From a bacterium (GTDB lineage Bacteria; Patescibacteriota; Minisyncoccia; UBA9983): a stretch of 10,154 nucleotides of DNA. Every line of letters begins with the position of its first letter. The stretch's first letter is position 1. A model generated the notes under the pieces. That model was given only the letters and a program-made list of their open reading frames with translations. It made no database searches and was not told where the DNA came from. The DNA lies in NCBI GenBank assembly GCA_023244795.1, contig JAHFLR010000020.1, forward strand, positions 1 through 10,154. Reading direction: 5' to 3'. A program made the translations under genes and the position numbers. Shown here one piece after another: positions 1 through 6,532 of the stretch.

Positions 1-127
1 TCTTTCCGTAGATATAAGGGGAAACAAGATTAATAAGCTGATGCACCACCAAGAACAACATCATGTAAAAAACCACCTTTTTAAAGGGCTTCATCAGGTT
101 TAACAGCTTTTTGGTTAAATCTCTCAT
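1..127 (-). CDS. ABC transporter transmembrane/ATPase protein, N-terminus only (partial)
   Basis: Reading the minus strand from the ATG at 127 gives 42 codons that stay open to the window edge, so only the N-terminus is visible. It begins MRDLTKKLLNLMKPFKKVV, continues as a hydrophobic helix (FYMMLFLVVHQLINLVSPY) and ends YIYGK. A short cytoplasmic lead with a 'LMKPFKK'-like basic stretch, a first membrane helix and then 'SPYIYGK' is the usual opening of an ABC exporter transmembrane domain fused to its ATPase. The nucleotide-binding domain would lie outside the window, so the family call rests on the N-terminus alone. The ATG lies 11 bases after a perfect TATAAT box, which implies a leader of about five bases and no Shine-Dalgarno site. 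Substrate cannot be predicted. Other membrane proteins with a similar first helix are possible. Confidence 0.55.
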   Translation of the reverse strand, partial: MRDLTKKLLNLMKPFKKVVFYMMLFLVVHQLINLVSPYIYGK

Positions 128-138
128 AAACGCCTTTA

Positions 139-167
139 ATTATAGCACGTTGCGACGGACTTGACAA
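139..167 (-). promoter_or_regulatory. Promoter for the ABC transporter gene (TTGTCA-17-TGCTATAAT)
   Basis: On the minus strand, TTGTCA (167-162) is followed after 17 bases by a perfect TATAAT (144-139), preceded by TGC, an extended -10 signature. The expected transcript start is only about five bases before the ATG at 127. The -35 box overlaps the -35 of the divergent plus-strand promoter, so the two promoters probably cannot both be bound at once. Confidence 0.7.
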
Positions 168-190
168 ATGGCACCCGATGGGTGTATAAT
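161..190 (+). promoter_or_regulatory. Promoter for the zinc-ribbon gene (TTGACA-18-TATAAT)
   Basis: A consensus TTGACA (161-166) and a consensus TATAAT (185-190) are 18 bases apart. Transcription should start near 197, leaving a leader of about 107 bases before the ATG at 304. This is a near-perfect sigma70-type promoter and suggests strong expression of a very small protein. Confidence 0.75.
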
Positions 191-196
191 TGTATC

Positions 197-303
197 AATA
201 ATCGAGTTCGTCAAAATCGAGCGAGTCTATAAAATTAACTTTTTATAACGTAGCCATTTTGTATCGTAACGCGATAGGTCGCCAAAAAAATTAATAAAAC
301 AAA
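197..303 (+). promoter_or_regulatory. Long, possibly structured 5' leader of the zinc-ribbon gene
   Basis: About 107 bases separate the predicted transcript start from the ATG. They hold a repeated ATCGAG (201-206 and 216-221) and a hairpin at 262-276 (TATCG, five-base loop, CGATA). GCC (253-255) and GGT (277-279) could extend that stem across an internal bulge. The last 20 bases are A-rich with no Shine-Dalgarno sequence. The leader may control translation, but no known riboswitch class was recognised, and the structure is a hand-made pairing. Confidence 0.3.
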
Positions 304-510
304 ATGGCATACGATCAAAACAGAGGAGGCGGGTTTGCCCCAAGACAAATGTTTCAAGGAGATTGGAAGTGCTCTAAATGCGCCACGGATATAAAGGAAT
401 TACCTTTTAATCCAGACCCATCTAGATTAGACCAATTACTTTGCAGAGATTGTCACAAAGCAAATCGACCTGCTCGTCCATCCGGAGGTTTCCGAAGGGA
501 CTATAGGTAA
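304..510 (+). CDS. Small zinc-ribbon protein (CxxC-x20-CxxC)
   Basis: This 68-residue protein has two zinc knuckles, CSKC at residues 23-26 and CRDC at 47-50, which together should bind one zinc ion. The knuckles are framed by a Gly/Arg-rich N-terminus (RGGGFAPRQMF) and a basic Pro/Arg-rich tail ending GGFRRDYR. The layout fits the small CxxC-CxxC zinc-ribbon family often seen in Patescibacteria, whose function is unknown. The basic flanks suggest nucleic-acid or ribosome binding, which is an inference. The gene stands alone between a strong promoter and a strong terminator. The ATG has no Shine-Dalgarno site, only an A-rich stretch. There is no signal peptide, so it should be cytoplasmic. 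The reading is secure because of the motif and the clean transcription unit; the role is not known. Confidence 0.85.
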   Translation: MAYDQNRGGGFAPRQMFQGDWKCSKCATDIKELPFNPDPSRLDQLLCRDCHKANRPARPSGGFRRDYR

Positions 511-521
511 TTAACCTAAAC

Positions 522-560
522 AAAAACCCGCCCTGGATTTATTTACCAGGCGGGTTTTTT
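522..560. terminator. Bidirectional intrinsic terminator
   Basis: The arms ACCCGCCCTGG (526-536) and CCAGGCGGGT (546-555) pair around a nine-base AT-rich loop with one bulged C. The stem is flanked by AAAAA on the left and a run of T on the right. It can therefore end both the plus-strand zinc-ribbon transcript and the converging minus-strand transcript that ends with the protease gene. Confidence 0.88.
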
Positions 561-569
561 GTTTGGGTT

Positions 570-1622
570 TTAAGGGCACAATGCTTGAAGCATTTTTAAA
601 TCCTCCGCGCTCACCTGCATTTTTTGGCCCTCCTCCTTAGGATACATTATAGAGCTCGGGCTGGTGGCGTGCTCTAAACCAAGCGCGTGCCCTAGCTCAT
701 GAGCAATGGTGAGCACCAGGTCGTTTTTATCGTAATACTGGAAGATGTCTATTTTTTTCTGGTTGCCCTCGGATGTAAATAGGCCAGTTATAAATTCTTC
801 TCTTGATCCCTGAGTTTGATTATAATAACCCACGCTACTATTAACATTGGCCGCCAAACGATTATAAATTCCGGCCAGAGTGTTTAGCTGAGAGACCAAA
901 GCGTTAAAACTATCTTTGCTGATGTTTAAATCGTCGTACATTTGTTTGATTGCCTCTTGCTCGGGCTTTAATTGGTTAAGCATAGCGGTTAACACATCTT
1001 TTTGTTGGGAAAGTTTTTCGTACTCCGCTTGAGGAGCGCCGCCCTTACTGTTCCAAAAGGCTACATTTTTATTGTACTCGTCCATTTTTTGATTATAGGC
1101 GCTTAAAGAGAGCGCAAATGAGGCCTGCGCATCTTGATACTTTGCCAATCCGTCATTAAAGGAAGTATTGGCCGACTTTACACTGTCGGTTAATCTATTG
1201 TACTCCGATTTTACTGCCGCGAGCTTACCCTCCTCGGAGGTGATTCCGCCCAAGATACCCTTGAGACGGTCGGTATCGGATTGCCTTTGGTCAAAAACCA
1301 AATTGACTGGCACATTGCCGCTAACGGTAAGATCAAAAAGATTTTTGCCCGCCGCTTGCTCCCACATTTTTTCCGCCTGTTTTATGCTGGAAGAAAAATC
1401 CTCTCTGGAGATATTAAATCTTTTGTCTATGGCGCCTATAGATATTTGTAGCGGCTTGCCACAACCACTCGCGGTAGTAACGCCGCTAATTTTTTGCCTG
1501 ATTAAGTTTATCGTATCCAGATTAAAATTTAAATTTTTGTTTTTATAGATACTGGAGAAAACAAAAACCACTGCAAAAACTATTACAACTGTGAGCAGAA
1601 TTTTTATAAAATTTTTAAGCAT
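570..1622 (-). CDS. Membrane-anchored matrixin-type zinc metalloprotease with an internal coiled-coil insert
   Basis: This 350-residue protein opens with one membrane helix (residues about 5-24) and should be anchored with its bulk outside the membrane. The metzincin signature HELGHALGLEH is at 308-318 (zinc ligands H308, H312, H318; catalytic E309), followed by the Met-turn SSIMYP at 323-328. Both halves of the motif are intact. Residues 58-112 resemble the front half of a matrixin domain, with a segment like 'fSSSIKQAEKMWEQAAG'. Between that and the HExxH lie about 175 residues rich in Gln, Lys, Ser and Asn that look helical and coiled-coil. This is far longer than a normal matrixin, whose catalytic domain is about 160 residues. 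It is the last gene of the murL-murD run, nine bases after the oxidoreductase stop. The substrate is unknown; a role in envelope protein turnover or capture of external protein is an inference. Confidence 0.82.
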   Translation of the reverse strand: MLKNFIKILLTVVIVFAVVFVFSSIYKNKNLNFNLDTINLIRQKISGVTTASGCGKPLQISIGAIDKRFNISREDFSSSIKQAEKMWEQAAGKNLFDLTVSGNVPVNLVFDQRQSDTDRLKGILGGITSEEGKLAAVKSEYNRLTDSVKSANTSFNDGLAKYQDAQASFALSLSAYNQKMDEYNKNVAFWNSKGGAPQAEYEKLSQQKDVLTAMLNQLKPEQEAIKQMYDDLNISKDSFNALVSQLNTLAGIYNRLAANVNSSVGYYNQTQGSREEFITGLFTSEGNQKKIDIFQYYDKNDLVLTIAHELGHALGLEHATSPSSIMYPKEEGQKMQVSAEDLKMLQALCP

Positions 1623-1631
1623 TTTTATTGC

Positions 1632-2213
1632 TTATTTTAACCTGCGCCCCATTTGCTCCGCTTTTTTTAGCCAGCTCTCAATCTCCTTGGGTCCCCTAAA
1701 TTTTACCTTATCAAAATTGGTACAACAAACGGGGCCAACTCCGCAAAAACCCAAAACTCCCCCGCAAAGAGAAGATTTGCCCCCGTTACCATACATCAAC
1801 CAATTAAACCAAACCGGAGCATCCATGGTAACAAGTAGCCGAGCACTTTTATTTTTTAATAATTTTTCCGGGAACAGCTTGCTGGAAGCATATTTAAACC
1901 CAAAGCCCGGCAAGATGATTCTGTCGATAAAACCCTTAAAAAGGGCCGGTATATTTAGCCACCAGATTGGATAAACAAAAACTAAATGTTCCGCCCAAGT
2001 TATGGCCTCTTGAGCCATTTTTAAATCCGGCTCAAGCTCTTGGATCTCGTGGTAGCCTTTGTGTAAGATTGGGTCGAATTTAAGATCGTATAAATTTATT
2101 CTCTTAACTTCGGCGCCGGCCTCTTTTGCGCCTTTTTCGTATGCGCTAGCAATCGCCGTGCCCAGACTCTGATCATATGGATGAGCATTGATTATTAAAA
2201 TTTTCTTTGTCAT
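1632..2213 (-). CDS. Flavodoxin-fold NAD(P)H oxidoreductase (NQO1/KefF/MdaB-like)
   Basis: The 193-residue protein begins with a first beta strand and phosphate loop, KILIINAHPYDQSLGTAIA (residues 4-22), typical of flavodoxin_2 family quinone reductases that bind FMN or FAD. Residues 79-99 (FVYPIWWLNIPALFKGFIDRI) match the conserved 'P-W-W--P---K---DR' segment that lines the flavin and substrate site. The enzyme would move two electrons from NAD(P)H to a quinone or similar acceptor in the cytoplasm. Cysteines at 150, 157, 163 and 164 are numerous for the family and may relate to redox sensitivity. A TATAAT box sits six bases before the ATG in the 15-base gap after the phosphoesterase gene, so a leaderless secondary transcript is possible. 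The exact acceptor cannot be told from sequence. Confidence 0.85.
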   Translation of the reverse strand: MTKKILIINAHPYDQSLGTAIASAYEKGAKEAGAEVKRINLYDLKFDPILHKGYHEIQELEPDLKMAQEAITWAEHLVFVYPIWWLNIPALFKGFIDRIILPGFGFKYASSKLFPEKLLKNKSARLLVTMDAPVWFNWLMYGNGGKSSLCGGVLGFCGVGPVCCTNFDKVKFRGPKEIESWLKKAEQMGRRLK

Positions 2214-2219
2214 ATGTTT

Positions 2220-2225
2220 ATTATA
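2220..2225 (-). promoter_or_regulatory. Possible internal -10 box before the oxidoreductase gene
   Basis: A perfect TATAAT on the minus strand ends six bases before the ATG at 2213, which would place the transcript start on the ATG itself. No convincing -35 box is visible. This may be an internal promoter or a chance match in an AT-rich gap. Confidence 0.3.
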
Positions 2226-2228
2226 TCT

Positions 2229-3335
2229 CTACTTTAAGGTAACCGCCACAATCTCTGGAGTATTGCCCGTACGCATTGGTGGCCCCCAAGTACCAACGCC
2301 GTTGGAGGTATAGATATTGTAATCTCCGTCCGTACGCAAGCCATAATCGTAGCCGTCATATAAGATTTTAGTTATAAATCCAAAAGGAAAGATTTGCCCC
2401 GCGTGAGTATGGCCAGAGAGCTGCAAATTAACACCCAGCTCTTTGGCCTGCTTTATTATGCTTGGCATCGGCGAGTGGTAAAGCAATATCGTTGGCTTAC
2501 CGGCAACAAAATTATCCATAGAACTACTAACTTTTTTAAGGTCGCGAGCCTCGTTAAAGCTGCGGTCGTTCGGGTAACTGACACCAACAATCTGGAGGCC
2601 GTCTAAATCTACTGTCTTATCGTCTAATATTTTTATTTTTGTTTGCTTTAAAATATTAAAAGCTTTGTCTAGACCAAAATATGTTTCGTGATTGCCGGTT
2701 ATAAAATATACTCCGCGCGGCGCGTTGATATCGTTTATAACACTAGGCAAGCCCTCGGCTCCATCCATGCCGTCAAACAAGTCCCCGGTAATTACAACCA
2801 TCTCCGGATTAAGAGCGTTAACTTGATACACGATTTGCTTTAAAAAATCCTGACCGTGCACTGCTCCAATGTGCACATCGGAAAGTTGAACGATTGTTTT
2901 GCCCTGCCATACTTGGGGTAAATTTTTAATCGTTACATCTATTTTTTTAACCTGTGGGTGGAAGGCGTTCCACACTCCGTAAACAGAGTACAAGGCAGCT
3001 GCGGCAAACAAAATTATTGTGAGAGCTTTGTTGTTTATAAAAATAAGTCTTAAAAACCAAACGGCGGCGCAGGCCAAAAGCAGATTAACCAAAAGTCCCA
3101 GCCAAACAGCGGAAACTCGGTAGAGTGTTTTGGAAAAAATATTTTCTTGGAAGCGGACGAGCGCGGAGGCGACCACAAAGCTGGCAGTAAAAAGCAAGAT
3201 AACGATTACCAAGCCGTACCTTGCTGTTGGGTTAGTAATATTAAAAAACCTTATCAACGAATAACCGAGCAGTAGATGGGAGCCGAGCAATATAACAGCG
3301 GAAGAGATTAAAAAAAGAAGAACTTGCATGCCCAT
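2229..3335 (-). CDS. Membrane-anchored calcineurin-like metallophosphoesterase
   Basis: The protein has about four membrane helices in its first 125 residues and then a calcineurin-type phosphoesterase domain. All metal-site motifs are present in order: SDVH (152-155), GDLFDG (184-189), GNHE (214-217), YHSP (286-289) and GHTHAGQ (308-314). It should use two metal ions to cut phosphomonoesters or phosphodiesters, possibly in lipid or nucleotide substrates. The layout resembles the YkuE/YaeI-type membrane-linked enzymes, but substrate is not predictable. I chose the ATG at 3335, which gives 368 residues and starts just before the first helix. An ATG at 3422 would add 29 charged residues and overlap the murL-murD gene by 62 bases. 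Neither start has a clear Shine-Dalgarno site. The 25-base gap to murL-murD suggests one operon. Confidence 0.85.
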   Translation of the reverse strand: MGMQVLLFLISSAVILLGSHLLLGYSLIRFFNITNPTARYGLVIVILLFTASFVVASALVRFQENIFSKTLYRVSAVWLGLLVNLLLACAAVWFLRLIFINNKALTIILFAAAALYSVYGVWNAFHPQVKKIDVTIKNLPQVWQGKTIVQLSDVHIGAVHGQDFLKQIVYQVNALNPEMVVITGDLFDGMDGAEGLPSVINDINAPRGVYFITGNHETYFGLDKAFNILKQTKIKILDDKTVDLDGLQIVGVSYPNDRSFNEARDLKKVSSSMDNFVAGKPTILLYHSPMPSIIKQAKELGVNLQLSGHTHAGQIFPFGFITKILYDGYDYGLRTDGDYNIYTSNGVGTWGPPMRTGNTPEIVAVTLK

Positions 3336-3360
3336 TATAATAACATATTTACTTATAACT

Positions 3361-5871
3361 CTACCAATTTCTTCGAGACGATCTTTCTGCGAGGTGTTTA
3401 AACAAATCCCCCTTCTCCTCAAAATTTTTCCACAAACTATAGCTGGGTGAAGCCATAGAGAGAAGACAAATTTCTCCCTTCGGCGTATTTTTATAAGCGA
3501 ATCTGATGGCCTTATCCATACTGCTTGTCTCTAAAACATTAAAACCGCTCTGAGAGCTTAGTATCCTTTTGCCAGTATCGGGAAACAAAACAATGTTTTT
3601 TATTTTTCGTCGTCGGAGTTCTTTTTCTAGATTTGTAAAATCGTAACCCCTGTCCTCCCCGCCTAAAAATATCGTGCCTATTTGGGGCAGAGCCCGTATT
3701 GCCATTATTGTGGACTCCGGCGTGGTGGAAATAGCATCGTCGTAGAATATGACCCCATTAAACTCGCCCGCACGCTCCAGGCGATGAGGCAAAGGCTTAA
3801 ACATTTTTACTGCTCTCTTGACGATTTGAGTTGGGATTCTAAAAATTTTTGCCGTTGCTACAACGGCTTTTAGATTATCCTGGTTGTGCTTGCCCAGAAG
3901 TGATGTTTTATAGTCCTTTATTGGAACACTCCGAAAAGACAGCGCGGCCGCCGGCGACTCTTGGGCCCATTGTTTTAACTTTGGATTGTGACCATCATAT
4001 ATAAAGTAATCGCGACCAGACTGGAAACAAACGATGTTCCGTTTAGCCTTATAATAATTATCTACTCCATTATGATATGTCATGTGTTCTGGGAACAAGT
4101 TAAGAACCAGCGCGACATGTGGAGAATAACGCATATCGTCTAATTGGTAGCTAGAAAGTTCCGCAACAAAAATCTTTTGCTGATCAATAGACCGCAAAAG
4201 TTCGCCAAGCATGGGATTACCAATATTGCCGACGAGTTCCGCGGGTTTGCCGGCCTCTTTAAAAATGTGATATATCAACGAGGCGGTAGTGCTTTTGCCT
4301 TTGGTGCCTGTTACCCCGATGATTTTATTTTTTACCGAAGAAAAAAATATGTTGGTGGCCGTTGTATAAGGACGAGTAACCAGCGCCTTGGGTATGCCCG
4401 GAGTTTTTATTACAAGATCCCCGGTGCCTTGTTTCTTTAAATAATACTTACCGTCACTTTTATCGGCAATTATTATTTTAATTTTAGGATAAAACTTTTT
4501 AATGAACTTCTCTGTTGTCTTCCCTTCCTTGCCATAACCCAAGATAACAACGTTCTTAATACCAAAAAACTTAAAGCGATCCGGCAGGTTATCTGCAGAG
4601 CTGGTAAGAAAAACTTTTTTTATAGCATCTTCCGGTACGGTTGCCCTAGAAAGGAGCGCCGCCACAACGGCTGATTTTTTAAATTGACCGCTGGCCAAGG
4701 TAAAAGCCGCGCGCGACTCCTCAAAAGTACCCACGCATTCAAATGGTCTTATTTTGCCAAGCCCCAACACCTCCTCAAAAAGTGGTAGGAGTTTTTTATC
4801 TTCGTATAGATTGCTTTTAAAGATACCCAGTAACTCTTTTTTTGCTAAAAACGGAGAAAGCATGGTAAAAACAAAAACACATTTTGGGCATTCTCCACAC
4901 CAGAGTGAGCTTGGCTGTTTTTTGCTTACCGTAAAATTTTTATTACAGCTAGAAAAGTATGGAAAATATTTTTTATGTTTGGCAAACATCTCCGCAACCC
5001 TAATCTCAAAGAAAGGACGCAAAAGAGAAAAATAAATTACCCCGCCGCAAATATATTTTTTTGTATAACTTTGGAGCAACCCCTCAAACTCGGAAGACTT
5101 GCTCCACTGGTGATTTACTTCCTCTCCCATATAAACAACGTTGCCGAAGTTGCTGCTTTGCTCGTTTCCTACCACGATGTAAGAATAATTATATAAAATC
5201 GCGGCTAGCTCTCCAAGGAACGCCACGATAGCTGAAATGGGTATATGTCCGTTATATGAGCCCTCGTGTTTTTGAAAAATTTTTTCATCCAAAAAACGTT
5301 TTATAATAATCGAATCAACGCCCATCTGTTTTATAATCTTTCTTGAGATCTCCGATTGGCGTTGGGTCTCCACCAAAAAAGCGCTGTTTTTTATGCCATG
5401 TTCTTTTAGCAACTCGGCCACAACCACAGAATCTTTGCCGCCGCCGATTCCAACCAGTGCCTTGTCTGCTCTCTCCAAAAAACAAGCGGCTTGCTTTGCT
5501 TTTTTATTATGAGGAAACTTTACCAGGCCTCTCGGGTCTATATTGTTTTTATAAAAAAACTCCCCAAGACCCTTGGTGTATAAGGTCTCCCAAAACTGCG
5601 CCTGCTCTCGAGTTAGTAAATATTTTATTTTAATTTGAGACGGGCAATATAGTTTGTAGTAACTTATACCCAAAGCCATGTGCAAACTTTCTAAAATATT
5701 TTTTAAAGCTGGCTTAGAAGTTTTTGCGGGGATAGGCCTCGGCAAGATAATTGTCTCTTTAAAAACAAGCGCTGGTCTGTCTTTAAAACTCATCTTGTAA
5801 TTAAAGAATAGCTCCCTTTGGGATGGGCTTATTTTATAATAAGTAAACTCAAAACTTTGCGGCTTAATCAT
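3361..5871 (-). CDS. murL-murD: Fused MurL-MurD: UDP-MurNAc-L-Ala-L-Glu epimerase and UDP-MurNAc-L-Ala glutamate ligase
   Basis: This 836-residue protein joins two murein precursor enzymes. Residues 1 to about 430 look like MurL, which uses ATP to invert the terminal L-Glu of UDP-MurNAc-L-Ala-L-Glu. It has an ATP-pyrophosphatase-like loop GIGGGKDS (141-148), GNEQSSNFGN (235-244), EVNHQWSKS (251-259) and CGECPKC (325-331). Residues about 435-836 are a complete Mur ligase: GYGKEG near the start, the ATP loop GVTGTKGKST (519-528), ELSSYQLD (571-578), NLFPEHMTYH (591-600), HNQDN (662-666), LPHRLE (694-699), DDAISTTPEST (711-721) and the MurD-like ending SMASPSYSLWKNFEEKG. In Xanthomonas, MurD2 adds L-Glu and separate MurL epimerises it; here both would be on one chain. 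I chose the ATG at 5871 because the -10 box lies at 5882-5887, so the upstream ATGs at 5880 and 5931 cannot be on that transcript. Confidence 0.88.
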   Translation of the reverse strand: MIKPQSFEFTYYKISPSQRELFFNYKMSFKDRPALVFKETIILPRPIPAKTSKPALKNILESLHMALGISYYKLYCPSQIKIKYLLTREQAQFWETLYTKGLGEFFYKNNIDPRGLVKFPHNKKAKQAACFLERADKALVGIGGGKDSVVVAELLKEHGIKNSAFLVETQRQSEISRKIIKQMGVDSIIIKRFLDEKIFQKHEGSYNGHIPISAIVAFLGELAAILYNYSYIVVGNEQSSNFGNVVYMGEEVNHQWSKSSEFEGLLQSYTKKYICGGVIYFSLLRPFFEIRVAEMFAKHKKYFPYFSSCNKNFTVSKKQPSSLWCGECPKCVFVFTMLSPFLAKKELLGIFKSNLYEDKKLLPLFEEVLGLGKIRPFECVGTFEESRAAFTLASGQFKKSAVVAALLSRATVPEDAIKKVFLTSSADNLPDRFKFFGIKNVVILGYGKEGKTTEKFIKKFYPKIKIIIADKSDGKYYLKKQGTGDLVIKTPGIPKALVTRPYTTATNIFFSSVKNKIIGVTGTKGKSTTASLIYHIFKEAGKPAELVGNIGNPMLGELLRSIDQQKIFVAELSSYQLDDMRYSPHVALVLNLFPEHMTYHNGVDNYYKAKRNIVCFQSGRDYFIYDGHNPKLKQWAQESPAAALSFRSVPIKDYKTSLLGKHNQDNLKAVVATAKIFRIPTQIVKRAVKMFKPLPHRLERAGEFNGVIFYDDAISTTPESTIMAIRALPQIGTIFLGGEDRGYDFTNLEKELRRRKIKNIVLFPDTGKRILSSQSGFNVLETSSMDKAIRFAYKNTPKGEICLLSMASPSYSLWKNFEEKGDLFKHLAERSSRRNW

Positions 5872-5881
5872 AACAAACATT

Positions 5882-5910
5882 ATTATAGCAAAAGAAAGAG
5901 GGCGACCGAA
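5882..5910 (-). promoter_or_regulatory. Extended -10 promoter for murL-murD
   Basis: On the minus strand, TGC precedes a perfect TATAAT (5887-5882), ten bases before the ATG at 5871. The predicted leader is about four bases with no ribosome-binding site. The -35 position (5910-5905, TTCGGT) is a poor match and lies in the loop side of the preceding terminator, so recognition probably depends on the extended -10. Confidence 0.65.
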
Positions 5911-5917
5911 GTCGCCC
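5890..5917 (-). terminator. Intrinsic terminator with UUCG tetraloop
   Basis: On the minus strand GGGCGAC and GTCGCCC form a seven-pair stem (5900-5906 with 5911-5917) closed by TTCG, followed by TCTTTCTTTT. It ends the transcript of the two small genes at 5970-6418 and sits directly in front of the murL-murD promoter. Confidence 0.85.
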
Positions 5918-5969
5918 CCACAATACAACATTGAGGAATTTGCTCGATTGAGCAGAAGAGCGCAGCGCC

Positions 5970-6173
5970 CTAGGCCTTGGGTTCCGGGCTCATGAGGCTA
6001 AAGCCCTCGGCCGCAGCTTGCAAGCGCACCTTCTCGGCGCCCTCGGTATCGCCACGCTGCAGGCACCCAGTGTACCGGATCAAAAACTCGATGTCTTTGT
6101 TCATCCTTTCTCCTCCTTCTTTTGCCGGTTGGCATTTGCACGGGTTACAAGGCTCTTTACATCCGCATTCCAT
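5970..6173 (-). CDS. Small cysteine-cluster protein of unknown function, with a possible second start
   Basis: The 67-residue product starts with a dense cysteine cluster (C3, C5, C9, C12, C14, pattern CxCx3CxxCxC) reminiscent of a metallothionein or a metal-binding knuckle. A helical acidic/basic part follows (about residues 26-55) with a single Cys at 37. The ATG at 6173 has GGAGG six bases upstream. An in-frame ATG at 6104 (residue 24) is preceded by an even better AAGGAGG seven bases upstream, which would yield a 44-residue form lacking the cluster. It lies 14 bases after the 76-residue gene, and a UUCG terminator follows, so the two form a small operon. No family was recognised. The coding call rests on the ribosome-binding sites, spacing and terminator. 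Confidence 0.65.
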   Translation of the reverse strand: MECGCKEPCNPCKCQPAKEGGERMNKDIEFLIRYTGCLQRGDTEGAEKVRLQAAAEGFSLMSPEPKA

Positions 6174-6187
6174 TTCCGCCCTCCTCT

Positions 6188-6418
6188 CTACTCGACGCGA
6201 GTAATTTTAAGACCGCGGAAGATTGTGCCGTTTCTGGTCAATAAAATCGCCTCTTTCAACATCTCTACATCAATCGGTATTTCTTGGTACCCCCTCATCG
6301 CGACGATAGGACAAGGAAAAAAATGATGGGTAGGTGTACAAAGGTCCTTGCACTCTTCAAAGTCGTCGCAATCAAGTTTCCTTTCTGCCCTTTCCAGTTC
6401 GACAATAAACTTCGGCAT
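6188..6418 (-). CDS. Small Cys/His-containing protein of unknown function
   Basis: This 76-residue protein has a Cys/His-rich centre (C17, C23, C27, H31, H32, C36) that could bind a metal ion. After it come a short strand-like region (YQEIPIDVEMLKEAI) and the ending RGLKITRVE. There is no signal peptide or membrane segment. A Shine-Dalgarno sequence AGGAAGGAG lies seven bases before the ATG, in an A-rich leader. It is the first gene of a two-gene operon with the cysteine-cluster protein. The pair lies downstream of the ubiquitin-like operon on the same strand, but two terminators separate them, so co-transcription is unlikely. No family was recognised, and membership of the conjugation system is not established. 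Confidence 0.65.
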   Translation of the reverse strand: MPKFIVELERAERKLDCDDFEECKDLCTPTHHFFPCPIVAMRGYQEIPIDVEMLKEAILLTRNGTIFRGLKITRVE

Positions 6419-6478
6419 TTTCGTTCTCCTTCCTCTGTTGTTGTTTTTTCGAATATTGGATTGTTAAAGAACTAAACT

Positions 6479-6512
6479 AAAACTGGTCTCTGTTGCCAGA
6501 GACCAGTTTTTT
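6479..6512. terminator. Perfect 14-pair hairpin terminator
   Basis: AAAACTGGTCTCTG (6479-6492) and CAGAGACCAGTTTT (6497-6510) pair without mismatch around TTGC. On the minus strand the stem's own T-run is followed by AGTTTAG, so it could stop the short transcript that starts near 6626. It could also work as an attenuator in a longer leader of the gene at 6418. On the plus strand T bases follow the stem too. Confidence 0.75.
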
Positions 6513-6532
6513 ATTTTGATATTGTGGATTCT

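Noticed and set aside
1168-1974. Two plus-strand frames of about 126 codons each
   Set aside because: They are antisense to the protease and oxidoreductase genes, which carry clear catalytic motifs.
3336-3422. Longer N-terminus for the metallophosphoesterase from the ATG at 3422
   Set aside because: It adds a charged stretch encoded inside the end of murL-murD (62-base overlap). The ATG at 3335 gives a natural start at the first membrane helix, though the longer form cannot be excluded.
5872-5931. Longer N-terminus for murL-murD from the ATG at 5931
   Set aside because: It would run through the UUCG terminator hairpin and the -10 box. The extra 20 residues look unlike MurL, and the transcript should begin downstream of them.
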